Below are positions 1-12,442 of a stretch of DNA of 64,000 nt, in pieces. Location: assembly GCA_022419385.1 (NCBI GenBank), contig JAJUBI010000004.1, forward strand, positions 2,089,286-2,153,285, in the 5' to 3' direction. Origin of the DNA: Paraconiothyrium sp. Pb-2020 (Eukaryota; Ascomycota; Dothideomycetes; Pleosporales; Didymosphaeriaceae). The notes beneath the pieces are model-generated. The model searched no databases. It saw only the letters and a list, made by a program, of their open reading frames with translations, and had not been told where the DNA came from. Each line of letters starts with the position of its first letter. Within the stretch, counting starts at the first letter, position 1. Both the position numbers and the translations under genes were made by a program.

Positions 1-1303
1 GTGCATGTTCTAATAAACCTTAGACGGAGATCGATGCAGACTTTGAATAATCAAAGTGAGCCCCAGGACGCAGTGGCGAACTGAGTATCTAAGATCTATA
101 GTGATGTACTTCATTGTAACAGTTCCTACCCCACCTTCCTGTGGCTCAGGGTATCATTCTGAAAGCTCGTAAATGATCGATATAATGTGTTCACTCTCTA
201 ATGATTTGAAGTATGCTCACTCTCTAACGTCTATCACGACTAGAAATAGTAAATGTCCTAGTTTGACTACTTACAAAGAGCGAGGTTCAAATCTATAGAG
301 CATTTAAACTCTTGGAAACGATAGCCAGCCACAGGAAAGTGGAGAGGAAACTTTCGGAGGCACTGATGATAGCAAAACATAAGACATCTGCGTTTCGCTC
401 AGAAAAACGATATCGAAGGTTTTCAATCAAGCCTAGCGTTATGAAGAAGTGAGCGCGGTAGGAAGCGCGAATGCACTGAGGGGGTACCACGCTTCTGGAA
501 AGCAACAGCACAGGAGGATTAAGTGACCAGAATATCTCCCTATCTCCCTTCACTGAACACATGGCAGGCGGCGCACAGCCTTGCCGCATCGTATGGCTCG
601 CAACACGGGGCCAATGGCATATGTCCCTTGCCCGACGCAATCGTTGATGGCAGCTGGAGCGATTTTTCGCATAAAGCGTTTGGAAATACGGTGTATGAAT
701 GAATACAAATCTCAGTCAGCTGGCTCGAGGCAAACCGACGAACCAGACGCATAAAGCGGTCTCCCCGGAGCAGTGACGAGATATGCCATCTTCGTCCAAT
801 CACATTTCCATCACCATGAAGGCCACGACATCAATTTCATAGTCAACAATTGCATACCCTGCCACGAGCATCCCAGAGAGCTCGAGGGGCAACCTGAGTG
901 TTGGCGCTGGCTTCGGTGTTGGGGTTGCATCCATGCTATGTTGCTCGCCCTCCTCGAAGCAGGGCTCTGCCTGTTGAAGAGGCGGCACGCAAAGGCAAAG
1001 AAATGGGACAAGATGAGATTGTGCTTTCGTATGGCACACATTACTACGAGGTGGCATGCGAACAGAAGCACGACTTGACGTATGGATTGGCTGACAATAG
1101 AGTGAGTGAAGCTGAAGTCGAGCAAGATGTATGAATTCGTTAGAGACGCGTTTTCTAGTGGGTTCTAGTGATTGATTTACGAGAGGCTAATATTCAATGT
1201 CTTTTGACAACAACCTGTCGATCATTCACGAGTATAGTCCCCTATATACCATGTGTCATGCATCATTGGATTGCGTAAGCAGAAATTCGAAGGGTATCAC
1301 ACC
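1..1303. other. Left-end stretch without a supported gene
   Basis: Several short open frames overlap here on both strands, but none shows a recognisable domain, splice pattern or consistent coding character. The last part is the 3' flank of the minus-strand PROPPIN gene. I see no tRNA, repeat or mobile element. Confidence 0.5.
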
Positions 1304-2587
1304 TCAGTCTAAATATCTCTTCCACGCTACGCTTTGAATGTATTTCTGTCCTTCGTTGGTGACACCGACAGCGAATTTCTCCCACCGCGCATCCTGACCA
1401 GCACCAACGACTAGGAGCTCGTTATCGTTCACCCATCCGAGGAGGCCTTTCGTGGGAACTCGTTCCGGAGAGAACTTCCTGAGAACCTCCTTTGTGGCAG
1501 CCTTTGACTGTGGGCTCCATCCGCCCAGTTCATCGCCCATTTCGAAGTGCGTTGAGGCGCTGGAGTAGGTGTCGGAGAACTGGCGTGGGAGAAGTGGAAG
1601 CTTGGCAAGGATGCCGTACTTGTGTGTCTTGTGGTTTACATCTGCAGCTGTCTGGACGCCGTTTGGGAGGTCGAAGATGTGCACGGTGGACTTGTCTGAG
1701 GTTACAGCAAGCATTCTGTCACGCGGAGAAAAAGCCAGGGAGAAGATGGCAGCTTCGTCTATTCCGCGACGGAATTCGCCGATCTTCGTGCCGGATTCGA
1801 CGGCCCATAGACGAATGATTGTCCCTTTCTCGCTCGCAGTAGCCACCATGTCAGCTTTCTTGTTCAACGTAACGGCACGCACATGGGTGGTGTGCGCCGG
1901 TATAAGAGTAACGCGCGGATTGAGATTGCCGTCGACAAGCCTGACGATCCTGACCTGGCCAGCATTTGCGCCAGGCATGGCCACGATGTTGTCCTCGAAA
2001 GAACACAATCCGTACGGGTTTTCCACTGTATCGTACGGATGGATCTTCTGGGGAGGATTCTCCAACTTGTATGTGATGACTTGGAAAGGTAAGACCACGA
2101 CGAGAAACTCCTTGGAGGCGCGAACGCGGAGTACGGGTGCCTTCAACTCGAGCGAGCCAGAGACCTGTTGGATTTGATCATTCCATATTTGAATCTGTAG
2201 TCGTCAGCCGTCCGCAGGTAGAGCTTGTTGTCGATGCAATGCGTTACCTTGTTCGACGGAAAGTGCGGCGACCTGCCTCCTCCGGCCAGGATGATGTAGT
2301 TGGTAGTGCCAACCATGTCCGCACAACCAATGCCGCCGCTCAGGTCTGCCTGAAGTCAGATATAGTCTTTGACCTTAGGCGCAATTATAGTACCTCGGCT
2401 GATTTTCTGATCGCATGTTGCAGCTCTGAATACTACCTAGATCAGCGGAAGTCATTCTAGACCAAGGTATTCCATTACCTTTGAAGCCGTGCTCGTGGGC
2501 AACGGAGAAGAACGTGTTGTCGGCATTGAACGCAGCAGCCAACGCAAAGGGTTGTTGAGTCGGATCGAGAACTGGCCGAGTGTTCAT
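1304..2587 (-). CDS. HSV2: PROPPIN, HSV2/SVP1-like phosphoinositide-binding WD40 protein
   Basis: Beta-propeller protein of the Atg18/Hsv2 family, which binds PI3P and PI(3,5)P2 on endosomal, vacuolar and autophagic membranes. Three exons (2587-2479, 2432-2248, 2194-1304), with introns of 46 and 53 bases, give about 394 residues, a normal Hsv2 length. The diagnostic lipid-binding loop is seen as EFRRG near residue 239, followed by blade sequence AIFSLAFSP. The N-terminus (ALAAAFNADNTFFSVAHEHG) and the blade ending FPSNKIQIWND, recovered only after splicing, also match PROPPINs. The Hsv2 subgroup is favoured over Atg18 because there is no long acidic loop; this is inference. The start is the only ATG ahead of the propeller. 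It is divergent from the septin gene, with about 0.9 kb between. Confidence 0.9.
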
Positions 2588-3471
2588 GGTGGACTATGCG
2601 TAAGGCGTGTATCTCGGTGATGTTCTATGGGGTGTGTGCTGTATGGCGTCACCTATGGGCGGCGAGTGGCGAGCTGGGGCGCCGCAGCTGAGGCGGAGGT
2701 AGAGGTGGCCTGGGGGACGGCGTGGAGCACTGGGAAGAGAAGACAGGCATCATTCCCAGCCCATGCCCCCAGCAGTCGTGGTGAAGGATGGATGAACGCG
2801 GGCGTGGGGTGAAGGGTCCCACGATTGCCATGTCATGCGCCCAAGCTCCTCGACTCTAGCCTAATGGAGACAGCAGCTCTTGCACGTGAAGCTCTGACTT
2901 CCAAGGTTCAATGTCCTCACCTTTCTGCTTATTATCTTCGTTAATGGAAGGCATTACGGGATCGATAAGAATTCCGCTATCGAATTAATGTGGACGCATT
3001 GCATGCATGTAGATATCATTGGAAGCTACCGTGGTTACATGCCCCAACCGCTTCTGGCGCATCCGGGGAAGCTGCCCGCTCCGGATCTTGATCGAAAAGA
3101 CACCACCACCACGCTCGACATTTCAGAGCACTGGCATGTCTTATCATCGAACCCATTGAATGGGCCTGTAGAGTGGACTTGTTCCGGTACGTGCGAATGG
3201 CAATTCATTGTCGCGGCCGCTGCTGCAGGGCGGCGGCTAAGATGGGGCTAGTGTGATGGGCAGCGGCGACCGGGGTGCTGCCCGCTAGCGAGCCCCTTTG
3301 CATTGCGCAGGAGAAGCTGCCAACGTCCCAAATTTCCTGACAACACCATCGCACCACGCCCCATCGCGCCGACGTCCAACAAACTTCCGCCCGCCTTGTC
3401 CCCAATACAACGCGTGGGCTGTCAATTCTGCACATTCGCCCGTATACCCTCGCCGGCACTCCGCACTCATC
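2588..3471. promoter_or_regulatory. Shared divergent upstream region of HSV2 and CDC11
   Basis: This stretch separates two divergent genes and has no convincing coding frame. It must hold both promoters by position, but I cannot assign individual elements. Confidence 0.4.
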
Positions 3472-4947
3472 ATGTCTTCGGTACAGCAACCCCCAGCACG
3501 CTGCGAGCTTGCGGCATACATACCATCCATGCCGCGCCCGCCACAACCTACTGAATCCTCGTGCTAATGTCACTACAGATACTCAAGGCGCGCAGGAAGA
3601 AGAACGTCAAGAAAGGAATTCAGTTCTGCCTGATGGTCTGCGGTGCCTCAGGAACTGGTGCGTGTCCTTGCTTGCTACCATTTCCAGACGCGATGCTGAT
3701 CCAGCCATGACCAGGCCGGACGACCTTCGTAAACACACTCTGCGGCAAGCAGGTGCTCGAGCACAAGGACACCGAGGACCCAAACACAGCCCACGTCGAG
3801 GAGGGCGTCAAAATCTCACCCGTCACCGTCGGTGGGTCTACACTTATCCCTCCTGCGCCCCTTTGCGAGACTGACAACCGGCAGAGCTCGATGAGGAAGG
3901 CACCCGCATCTCTCTTACCATTGTTGACACGCCCGGTTTCGGGGATCAGATCGACAATGAGGCCAGGTAGACAAACACGCAACCACGTGCACCCACTTAG
4001 CTTACATTGGATGCAGTTTCTCAGAGATCGTCGGATACCTCGAGAGGCAGTACGATGACATCCTCGCCGAGGAGAGCCGAATCAAGCGTAACCCCCGCTT
4101 TCGCGACAATCGTGTGCACGTCCTGTTGTACTTCATCACCCCTACAGGCCATGGGTACGTCCACTACTGTCACTAATGCAATAATTCTGACACGACGCAG
4201 TCTCCGCGAACTCGACATTGAGCTTATGAAGCGCCTGTCCCCCCGCGTCAATGTCATTCCTGTTATTGGGAAAGCCGATTCTTTGACCCCAGCCGAGCTC
4301 GCCGAGTCGAAGAAGCTCGTCATGGAGGACATTGAGCATTACCGCATCCCCGTGTATAACTTCCCGTACGATATTGAGGAGGATGACGAGGACACGGTCG
4401 AGGAGAACGCTGAGCTCCGTGGTCTGATGCCCTTCGCTATTGTGGGCTCAGAGGATGTTATAGAGGTCAACGGCCGCAGGGTGCGTGCCCGACAGTACCC
4501 ATGGGGTATTGTCGAGGTAGACAACCCGCGCCACTCAGACTTCTTGGCCGTACGGAGCGCCTTGCTTCACAGCCATCTGGCTGATCTCAAGGAAATCACC
4601 CACGACTTCCTGTACGAGAACTACCGTACTGAGAAGCTCAGCAAGAGCGTGGAGGGCGGTGCTGCTGCGTAAGTGCATACTTCAACGGCCGTAACTTCCA
4701 TACTGACATGAACAGCGATTCGTCAATGAACCCCGAAGACCTTGCCAGTCAGTCTGTACGTCTAAAGGAGGAGCAATTGCGCCGTGAAGAGGAGAAGCTT
4801 CGTGAGATCGAGGTCAAGGTGCAGCGTGAGATCAACGAGAAGCGACAGGAGCTACTGGCCCGTGAGAGTCAGCTCAAGGAGATTGAAGCCCGCATGCATA
4901 GGGAGCAGAGCGGTCAGCTACAAGAACATGAGGCCGACGAAGCGTAA
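3472..4947 (+). CDS. CDC11: Septin of the Cdc11/AspA class
   Basis: Filament-forming septin that caps or links hetero-octamers at septa, hyphal branches and tips. It is built from seven exons; spliced frames join into one septin GTPase domain. The P-loop reads GASGTGRTT, with Arg in place of the usual Lys, as in yeast Cdc11 (GQSGSGRST). Further marks are DTPGFGD (G3), GKADSLT (G4, AKAD-like), the septin unique element around RARQYPWGIVEV, and a C-terminal coiled coil (RLKEEQLRREEEKLREIE onward) in the last exon. The first exon is only nine bases (MSS, 3472-3480), joined at 3579 to ILKARRKKNVKKG, the polybasic lipid-binding stretch. The C-terminal coiled coil and HDFLYENYRTEKLS closely resemble Cdc11 rather than Cdc3, Cdc10 or Cdc12. 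Confidence 0.93.
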
Positions 4948-7900
4948 AGGGCACTTGAGCAAGATGGGGCAGCGAAATGTCGTCATATGGTTCCACCTCC
5001 AGGGGCGTAGGATGTGACATCCTTTGCGGTTATATATCAGGAGCAAATCTCTGCAACGGGCGTTAGTAATGGTCGGCTCGCACTGCAGACATCGAAGGGC
5101 GCGGGAATAGCAGCCATTGGGGGTATTTTATTCTTCTTCGCCCCGAGGGTCACACGTTTGTTACCAGGTAATCGTCACGACCTGACACTCTTCTCTTATG
5201 TTTTCTTACTTCGATATCTATTCCCCCTTTTGCATTCCATGTAGGAATTAGTAATCCACTTTGATCAACTGATAATACCCCGGTGGTCATATTTGTCTAT
5301 GCATAGCACGCTTCGTTCCCTAGTCGTCAATATCAAGGTTAGACTGATCTACGGTCGTCTGCGAGTGTAACGACCTGGTCGTCGACTTGCCTTCTCGCAG
5401 AGTCCTTCCACACCATTGCAACCTCGGCCTAGAATCCAGCTCTTGGAGCTCTGCTGGCACTTGGCAGACGCACCAATGGAGATCCTTTGGTGTCGCTGCA
5501 TTATGAGGGGAACCCGGCACAAGCTCAGCAGTGAATTACTGAACATGGACATCATTACGTACGGCTTGCCCAGTTGCGGAGTGTGAGCACGAAAGAAAGC
5601 TTCGACGCTGAAGAGAGCAAATGACTCTCATCCGTCCTGGCCGCATGTCTCAGAAGGCATGTGCCGTACGCTTAGCGGCAGTATTGACGCCCAAGAGCCC
5701 GCAGAGTATTCCCGATCGACATAGCTGCGAAACGACGTACATGCGTTATCTACGCCATGCATACATACGTAGAGTCTAGTCTAGCCCTCGGGATGAAACA
5801 GTGCTCGGATTCGGCTCTATAGCTCCCGGGGATAGGACTCAGCGTTCGAAGGAACACTGTTCGCCGTCCAGTTCTGGCACGAGCATTAGTAGTAGTGTTG
5901 TTCATTGACGTTCACAGCAGTCGCTCAACGAGTTTGTACGAAGCGTGGCCGAATAAAGAGCCCCATGCCTAACAAGTGAACGGCATACTAGGTATTTAGC
6001 TCTTCGGTTGATAGCTGAGCACATCCTGTGACGGTGCAAAGTGATCCTTCCTTCCTTAGATGGGGACCACCAAAGTTGATCCGGTTTCGTGTTCTTCGCC
6101 TTCGTGCATAGACGTGACATCTTCCACACACATTGGCAGTGGACTTGGTTTGACCGACCATCTGACGCTGATCCAAACTGCTTGGTCGAATGGCGCTATC
6201 GACCGCATTTAATGTGGTGCTAAGTTGCTCCTTCCTCCGCTGCAACCGCCCCCGCTTGTGACACCAAAGATCCCAACATCTACTGCCTCTATCATTCTAC
6301 TACACCTCGCCGCAACATCCACCTATACGAATGCCCCTTCGCCAGCAGAATGGCAGATCCTTGGTCAGACTTCGCTTGCAAGAAACAGGACACCGCTCTC
6401 AAGGAGCGACCACACAGCCTGATCGGTCGATCACCCTGCAGTGGTACCCAGACAGAGTGTGATTGCACATACAGACCGAAAGTCAGGCGATTCTGGCGCC
6501 ATGCATGCAAGTTAAGACGCATAATGGCTTCACAGATACAGACAGGCGGAGGAGGCGCCATCTTTACGTCGGTACTTCCATCCGATGATGCTCTGGGGCC
6601 GCGTAGCTACCCGCATCGGTGAACGCTTGCATATACACCCGCAGCGTTGGCTTCATCGCTAGAAGCCTGATCTTACATCTAATGGGTGAGCGACCCTGTG
6701 TCAATCCTCGTCACATGCATCGATGCGGTCCAGTCTTATCGGCCCACGCAATCACGGCTCTGTTCTGAACGGGAAGCCGCATTCTGAGGCATCTCAAAGC
6801 CAGACCATGTGCTCTCCGACACGTCTAGATACACAATGTCATCAGGCAGCTCCTACGGACCATCGACCTTGGTGGAAAACACGTTTGCTGACAGACCCCA
6901 GAAGTCCTGTCATTTGTTCTACTTGAACACATCGGTAAGCTCCCATTTCGACTGGCAACCTATCATGTCTATCTCCAGAGCGCGCGACTTAGGGGTGATA
7001 CGTTCACAATGCTCTACTCCCATCAGTGATCTACTGGAATGGAATTTCAGTGAGCTTTGCATACTTGCAAGAGCCGAGAGGCCTTATTTCCACAACAGAC
7101 TGGATATGCGAGAAAACATCATCCAAATGTAGTCATCCGGTGTGGCACAGATCAGGGAATGCCTCGACTGCCGTGCCGTGCCCAGCTCCCCGCGAATAGT
7201 TCCAGCAACGGAAGAAGGCGCATCGCTTACCATGCTTGAAGCCAGTAGTCCAGGGGATCCTGCCGTCGCTTTATAGTCTAAGTCCTACCAGCATGCAGCG
7301 CAGAAGGCCAACGAGCACCAATGGACATATCAATTTAGGGCCCACCCACATCGATCGACTCACAGATCATGCTGTTTACCCTCACGAATCATGATCCCAA
7401 GCAGTGCACCTTTCGGACCGCGAGAGCCTTCCTGCAGGTCGGCATGCCGACAGCTGTCAGCACCCCTCGACCCTCCTCAACAATGTGATCGTGCTTCGCG
7501 AGTTCTACAGAGACTGGTTAGGCATGAATATCAATTGGCGAAAAGACCGGCTGGCCCGACACTGAAGGCTCCTGCAGCGGTACCTCAGAGTGAATTGCAC
7601 GATCGAGAACCGCACCGAGCGCATGTACAATCTCCCGATTGGCGGTTTTTCATGTCGGACCCCTCGAGCCTGTCAGCTTTGCTGTCCCTTGCAATGCAGC
7701 ATTGCGACCCACAGGGCCATCATGAAAATTAGCAACATGGTCGGACCATTGATGTCCCTATCAGTCTCGCTAGCCCTGACGAAGGAGGTTCTTGTAGCGA
7801 ACTGAATGACCCGATTTAGAGAAGTTCCCGGTGCGTGCATCTCCAAGGCGGCGTGGGTCGACGAAACATGCGGGCTCTGGCTGACTGCAGCGGCAAGAGA

Positions 7901-9712
7901 ACGACTGAGACGGCACAACTCTTCTGCGACATGCACACAGCTTCGGACGATCGAATGACGATCGCGTCTCTGAGGCAGGATGTGATACGTTTGTTGTTGA
8001 GCGTCAGATTCGATTTCTGACGCCACTTGCAAAGGGTGGGATATCGAGATGCGAACGAAGGTTCGTCGATCGACGAGTCTTCAACGTTCCTGTCTCGGAT
8101 ACACAGCCTCTTCCCCGCCTGCTCCGGTTTTCTTACGCGTCATTTCGAGACAAAAAAGCATATCGCGGTTTGCGCGCCTAAAAGAAGAAATCAGAGAGGG
8201 GTTCACTAGGTGTTCGACTAAGGTAAGGGCAGTAGGCTAACCGCCTGGTACCGGTGCCTAGCCAAATAGCGCACGGTGTGAAACTATGCACTCCCATCGT
8301 ACCGTTCCGGATGCTGCAGCTGGTTACCGTGCCCGGTCCTTTATCTTGTAGAACGTATTCGGTCCTTGTAACAAGCAATCTGCGCATGGCTTTCAGAAGA
8401 TTGACGATACCGAGTAGTACCTGGCCTGGTCTTGGCTAATGCCGGTGGCGACAAAGTTTACGTTAGCGAGCGCTCGGATGGGGAAACATGGCCAGAGCCG
8501 CCAGCTGCAGCGGACGGCCTCAGCAATGAACCTATGCGCCGATCCCTGGGAAGGCTGGCTCCACCGGCGCGGCTCTGGGATACCAAGTGTCACCGTGGGT
8601 ACCGCTGTGTCACCGGGCTCTTGTCCCGGCCTACACGATAGGCGTGCCACAGCGGCACCGCAGAAGTCATGGCTTCTCAAAATTTTATCTCACAAGACGT
8701 GCAGTGCTTTAGATCAGCTGATGAAAAGACTCTGGAGTTACCAGAGCTGAGCTTGCGAGTTGATGGAGACGATTCCCTGACGCCACGCAAACCGGTCGGC
8801 TGAGGACGCTTGCGGCGCCAGAGAAGGCTTACATTTGGAGCTCGTCTGGCAGGGATATCTATTGGAAGTCCGTCATCCTTTACTCTTCCAGTGGGCATTA
8901 ATCGATGGCTGGCCGCAGCTACCCCGGTTCGAGCCGCATCCTGCGTGTTCCTCATGCAGGCAGTGATCGGGGAGACAAGGCACAGCTTCCGCCACGTAGT
9001 TGCTGAATCGACTTCACACGTGTGCATGGAGATGCGTGACAATCTGGCCAGCCCGCACTGGACGCGCCCACTGAATGTTGACTCGGTCACCAATCCGGTT
9101 GCAGATCGGCTAGGCAGATAAAAGTTCATTTCCTCGCTACCTCAGCCACTTACCACTAGGAGCACGCGAATGCCTGTCGAGTGTAGTTCGACCTCGAAAA
9201 CGGGACCAGGGGGTCCTGTCTGAACTCAAGGGACTATGGACCTCCCACAATGCATTGTTCTTCGACCGTGCGCACATTTGCCGCCTCCCCATGGGTTGCA
9301 CGCGACTCTCGCGGTGGACTAGGAAAATACGCCTCCTCTGTGGCCTTTCGGAAGCACGCCAAGCCCTTGATTGCTGCACTGTGCGATCTCCGTTCGCTGG
9401 TGGGGACGCTGGGTTGGATTCCTACATTCAATGTCGTTCATATATTTGCCTAGGCCCACTGTGCCCCTGTTTGCTGTCATCGTGGCCTCAGATGTCATAG
9501 TTGCTGCAGCACGTCGTACAGCTATACCCTCGGTAGCAGCATCTAGTGCCATCTACTCCACCTGCACCATAAAGCCATAGCCCTGTCCCCACCCAACTTT
9601 TGGTCAATCGTTCCTGAACTATTTGCTTTTCCTGGTCTTAGCTTCTTGATAGCCTCTTCTTACTTGTTCCCTGGTAAATACCTTTTCCTACATTGACTCA
9701 AGCACGTATGCC
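4948..9712. other. About 4.8 kb with no supported gene
   Basis: Open frames are short and inconsistent on both strands. The longest, about 150 codons on the minus strand at 8677-9129, has no domain I recognise. Base composition is balanced, so this is not the AT-rich product of strong repeat-induced mutation. A segment near 7480-7560 on the plus strand reads protein-like (NNVIVLREFYRDWLGMNINW) before a stop, possibly a remnant of an unidentified gene. Confidence 0.45.
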
Positions 9713-11319
9713 ATGACGAAACCGCAAGAATACATACCACCAGTGCGTGCCCCACTGCCTTCTTCGTGCAGCAGTTACTGACCCAACCGTATAGGCTGCA
9801 GATGTCCTCGGGGTAAACCCCCCTTTCACCTACAACGAGCGGATTGATACTGACAGACATTTCTGTGATCTTAGACCATCGGAACAGGTAAGTAATTATC
9901 CTTGGTTGTGATGTAATGTAGGCTCATTCCCCAAAGTGTAAGCTCGCCCTGAGACAGGCATATGACTGACACTGACGAGTCTATTTTTGCTGTAGTTGCT
10001 GGTGCATTCAAGTAAGTTCATGCCCTTTGGCCAAAGCAAACGTGCAGTACTCACACACCACAGATACTTCCTCAGTAAGGTCACTTGTCGAATCTTTGAA
10101 CGAATGCTCATATATTGGAGAATATGGCACAATTGGCGCCGAAAGAACACCGATGGATTACCGGGGACGATGTTGATGCTGTGGGCTTCATGTAAATCAG
10201 CCTGCTCTGTGGCCTCAGAACGATGGACTGAGACTTTTAGGCGCTGTACCGTTCGGGGTATATGCTATAGTCCAGGTAAGCTTAGGTAACCGAACAGCAC
10301 CGGAGGTGCTAACAAGTCATAGAAATTTAGCCTGGCACTTCAGCTGCAACCACAGTGTTTCGGCGGTCTGACCCTCATCGCGTGGGGCCAAACGCTATAC
10401 TACGGCAAGTGAGTAGTATATCGCCTGAGTAGAGACTGAGTGGCCCTAAGAAGATGCAGTAAATGGAGAGCGTGGACTGCAACGGCAGCTACCTTGAGCA
10501 TGGTGGTTGCTTTCGCCGCATCGGAAGCTGTCCTTATCGTTACTCTTCGCGTACGTCCTCACGACTCTGGATACTCCGTTGGTCTTTATATTGACAGATT
10601 CAGATACCATATTACAAAGGAGTGGAGTGGCCCATGATGATGATGGCTATCCTAGCCTCAGTCATGCAGTGTCTGGGCCTAGTGATGCCGTATTTCGAAC
10701 TGGCCAAGCGACATGGACGTGTGATCGGTATTGGTATGACGTCTGGACCGGCGACCTGTAGTATCCGCTCACAAGCATAGACTTCTGGTTCCTCCTTATC
10801 GACTACTCGGGTGCCTTCTTCTCGTTAATGGCTCTAGGTAAACTATGCCCGCCGTGCTAGACAATTAGGCTGATATCGGGTAGTTGCTCAACATACTTTC
10901 GACGTACTTGGCGGGTCCATGTACATTGTAGCGTAAGTGGTCAAGCTGCACAGGGAGCGAAAATACTGACCGTCGCCAGCATGACGCTTGAGACCGGCAT
11001 CTTCCTCTCGCAGGCTATATGGCTCTGGCGCGTACGCCACATCCGCCACGAAGCAAAGAAAATGGGCATGACATACGACGAGTACGTTGACACACGCCCA
11101 TCGGAGAAGCTAGCAAGGGACGCCTCCTCAGAAACAGTCGCCGATGTAGAAGCAGCCCACACTGAGGAAACATCACTCCCAGAGAAGTTCCTCTCCAGGC
11201 CACAGCGGGGTGCTTCCGCCGAACAACAAACGGATACAGATACATATACATATACTGCTAACGCAGTGACCGAGGAGACTCTAGCAGTACCCGAAAAAGC
11301 GGTCACCTCGGATAGATAG
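9713..11319 (+). CDS. PQ-loop repeat membrane protein
   Basis: Multi-exon membrane protein of the PQ-loop (cystinosin/SWEET-like) superfamily, whose fungal members sit in vacuolar or other endomembranes and move amino acids or other small solutes. Spliced frames give one PQ-type helix pair (LALQLQPQCFGGLTLIAWGQ), a later pair around PMMMMAILASVMQCLGLVMP followed by PYFELAKRHGRVIG and DFWFLLIDYSGAFFSLMAL, then a final helix and a hydrophilic tail rich in Glu and Thr ending at 11319. Introns are short with clear GT-AG ends. The 5' part, from MTKPQEYIPP to the exon carrying IWHNWRRKNTDGLP, contains very small exons whose limits I could not fix, so the start at 9713 is provisional. The substrate cannot be inferred. 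Confidence 0.75.
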
Positions 11320-12442
11320 ACGAGTCACCGTCCTGTTGAAATGACCTCTTCGCTCTTGGTGCAGATATCACTGCACTGGCTCACACAGCCGAGTCCTACC
11401 CATGCGTACTATCATCGATCGGCCAGAGAATACACTTAGTCCATCCTGAAGGCCACCATCTTTTCGATCGTTTACGGAGACCCTCTCAATTTTTGACCCA
11501 ACTTCGACCAAAAGCGCAGCAAAACTTCTTTAATCTGTTGTATCAACAAGTATCTAGCATTTCAACGTTCCTATTCAAAAACGATGCATCACAGTCTTGG
11601 TCACGTTTGCGATATCGCCATCATGTGGCGTCTGATTTTCTTATTTGCAGGCTTGGCGCTGGAGGAGATTTCACGTAGGCCTTGGCCACTTTAATGGCAA
11701 TGCGCTACAAACGAAGTGCTTATTTCGGCGTACGGGTATCCAGGGGCTATTGTTGGTTTTATGGCGTCCGCCGTGGGGTTTGCATCTACACGAATTTGGG
11801 TCTGCACCAGAACGGGTGGCGCTTTGATCCTCTCCTTCAAAGTCAGAGCTTAGCGTGTCTCTCTGCAATCTACATTTGCCGTTCCAGGGTCTCCGATGCT
11901 TGTGACAATGTGGGTCAGCGTAATTCCCATCCTCTTATTGATCAGTGAGTTCGGTGGCTCAATCAACAGACCGGGGCGTGGGTTCCTCCAGATTCTTAGC
12001 GGGGTACGTACCCGCGGGCGACCGGCTAGGTGGCTAGGAACTCACTCGTAATCGACAGCTTTGCCTCGGGGCGAAGCGCGGCTGCAGAAGACTGCAGAAG
12101 AGCATCCTCAAGAGTCCATACCGCGGCCTCGCACCGCCCGATCGCCTGCTTACGCTTGCGTTGCATTCTAAGGCACCTGCAGCCGTTCCTGAGCTATCTT
12201 TGCGAGCGTGACTACTGGACCCCACGACGCTTTCACGACTCATACATCGCTTCAGCACACGCGACAAACGTCGGACTCACCGCATTCCGCCTGCACACTA
12301 CTTCCTTCGTCTACCCTGACTTTCGTGAGCTGTCGTAAGTCCCGTACGATAGCACGTATCTGGGGGTCGCCTTCATCCTAAGGATTCGGAGCGCGTCACG
12401 GGGATAGCGCGGGTCGTACCGCCCACCTCATCATCAAGCAAC
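11320..12442. other. Intergenic stretch, possible decayed membrane-protein remnant
   Basis: No intact gene. On the plus strand around 11725-11990 one frame reads as hydrophobic helices (AYGYPGAIVGFMASAVGFAS, then VTMWVSVIPILLLISEFGGS) interrupted by a stop. It may be a degraded transporter, but no family could be named. Confidence 0.3.

Noticed and set aside
283..294. GGTTCAAATCT resembling a tRNA B box
   Set aside because: No A box at the right distance and no acceptor-stem pairing around it.
8677..9129. 150-codon minus-strand frame
   Set aside because: No domain, overlapped by a plus-strand frame of 100 codons, and no splice context.
11725..11990. Hydrophobic plus-strand stretch resembling a transporter
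   Set aside because: Interrupted by a stop, no family motif, so not listed as a pseudogene.
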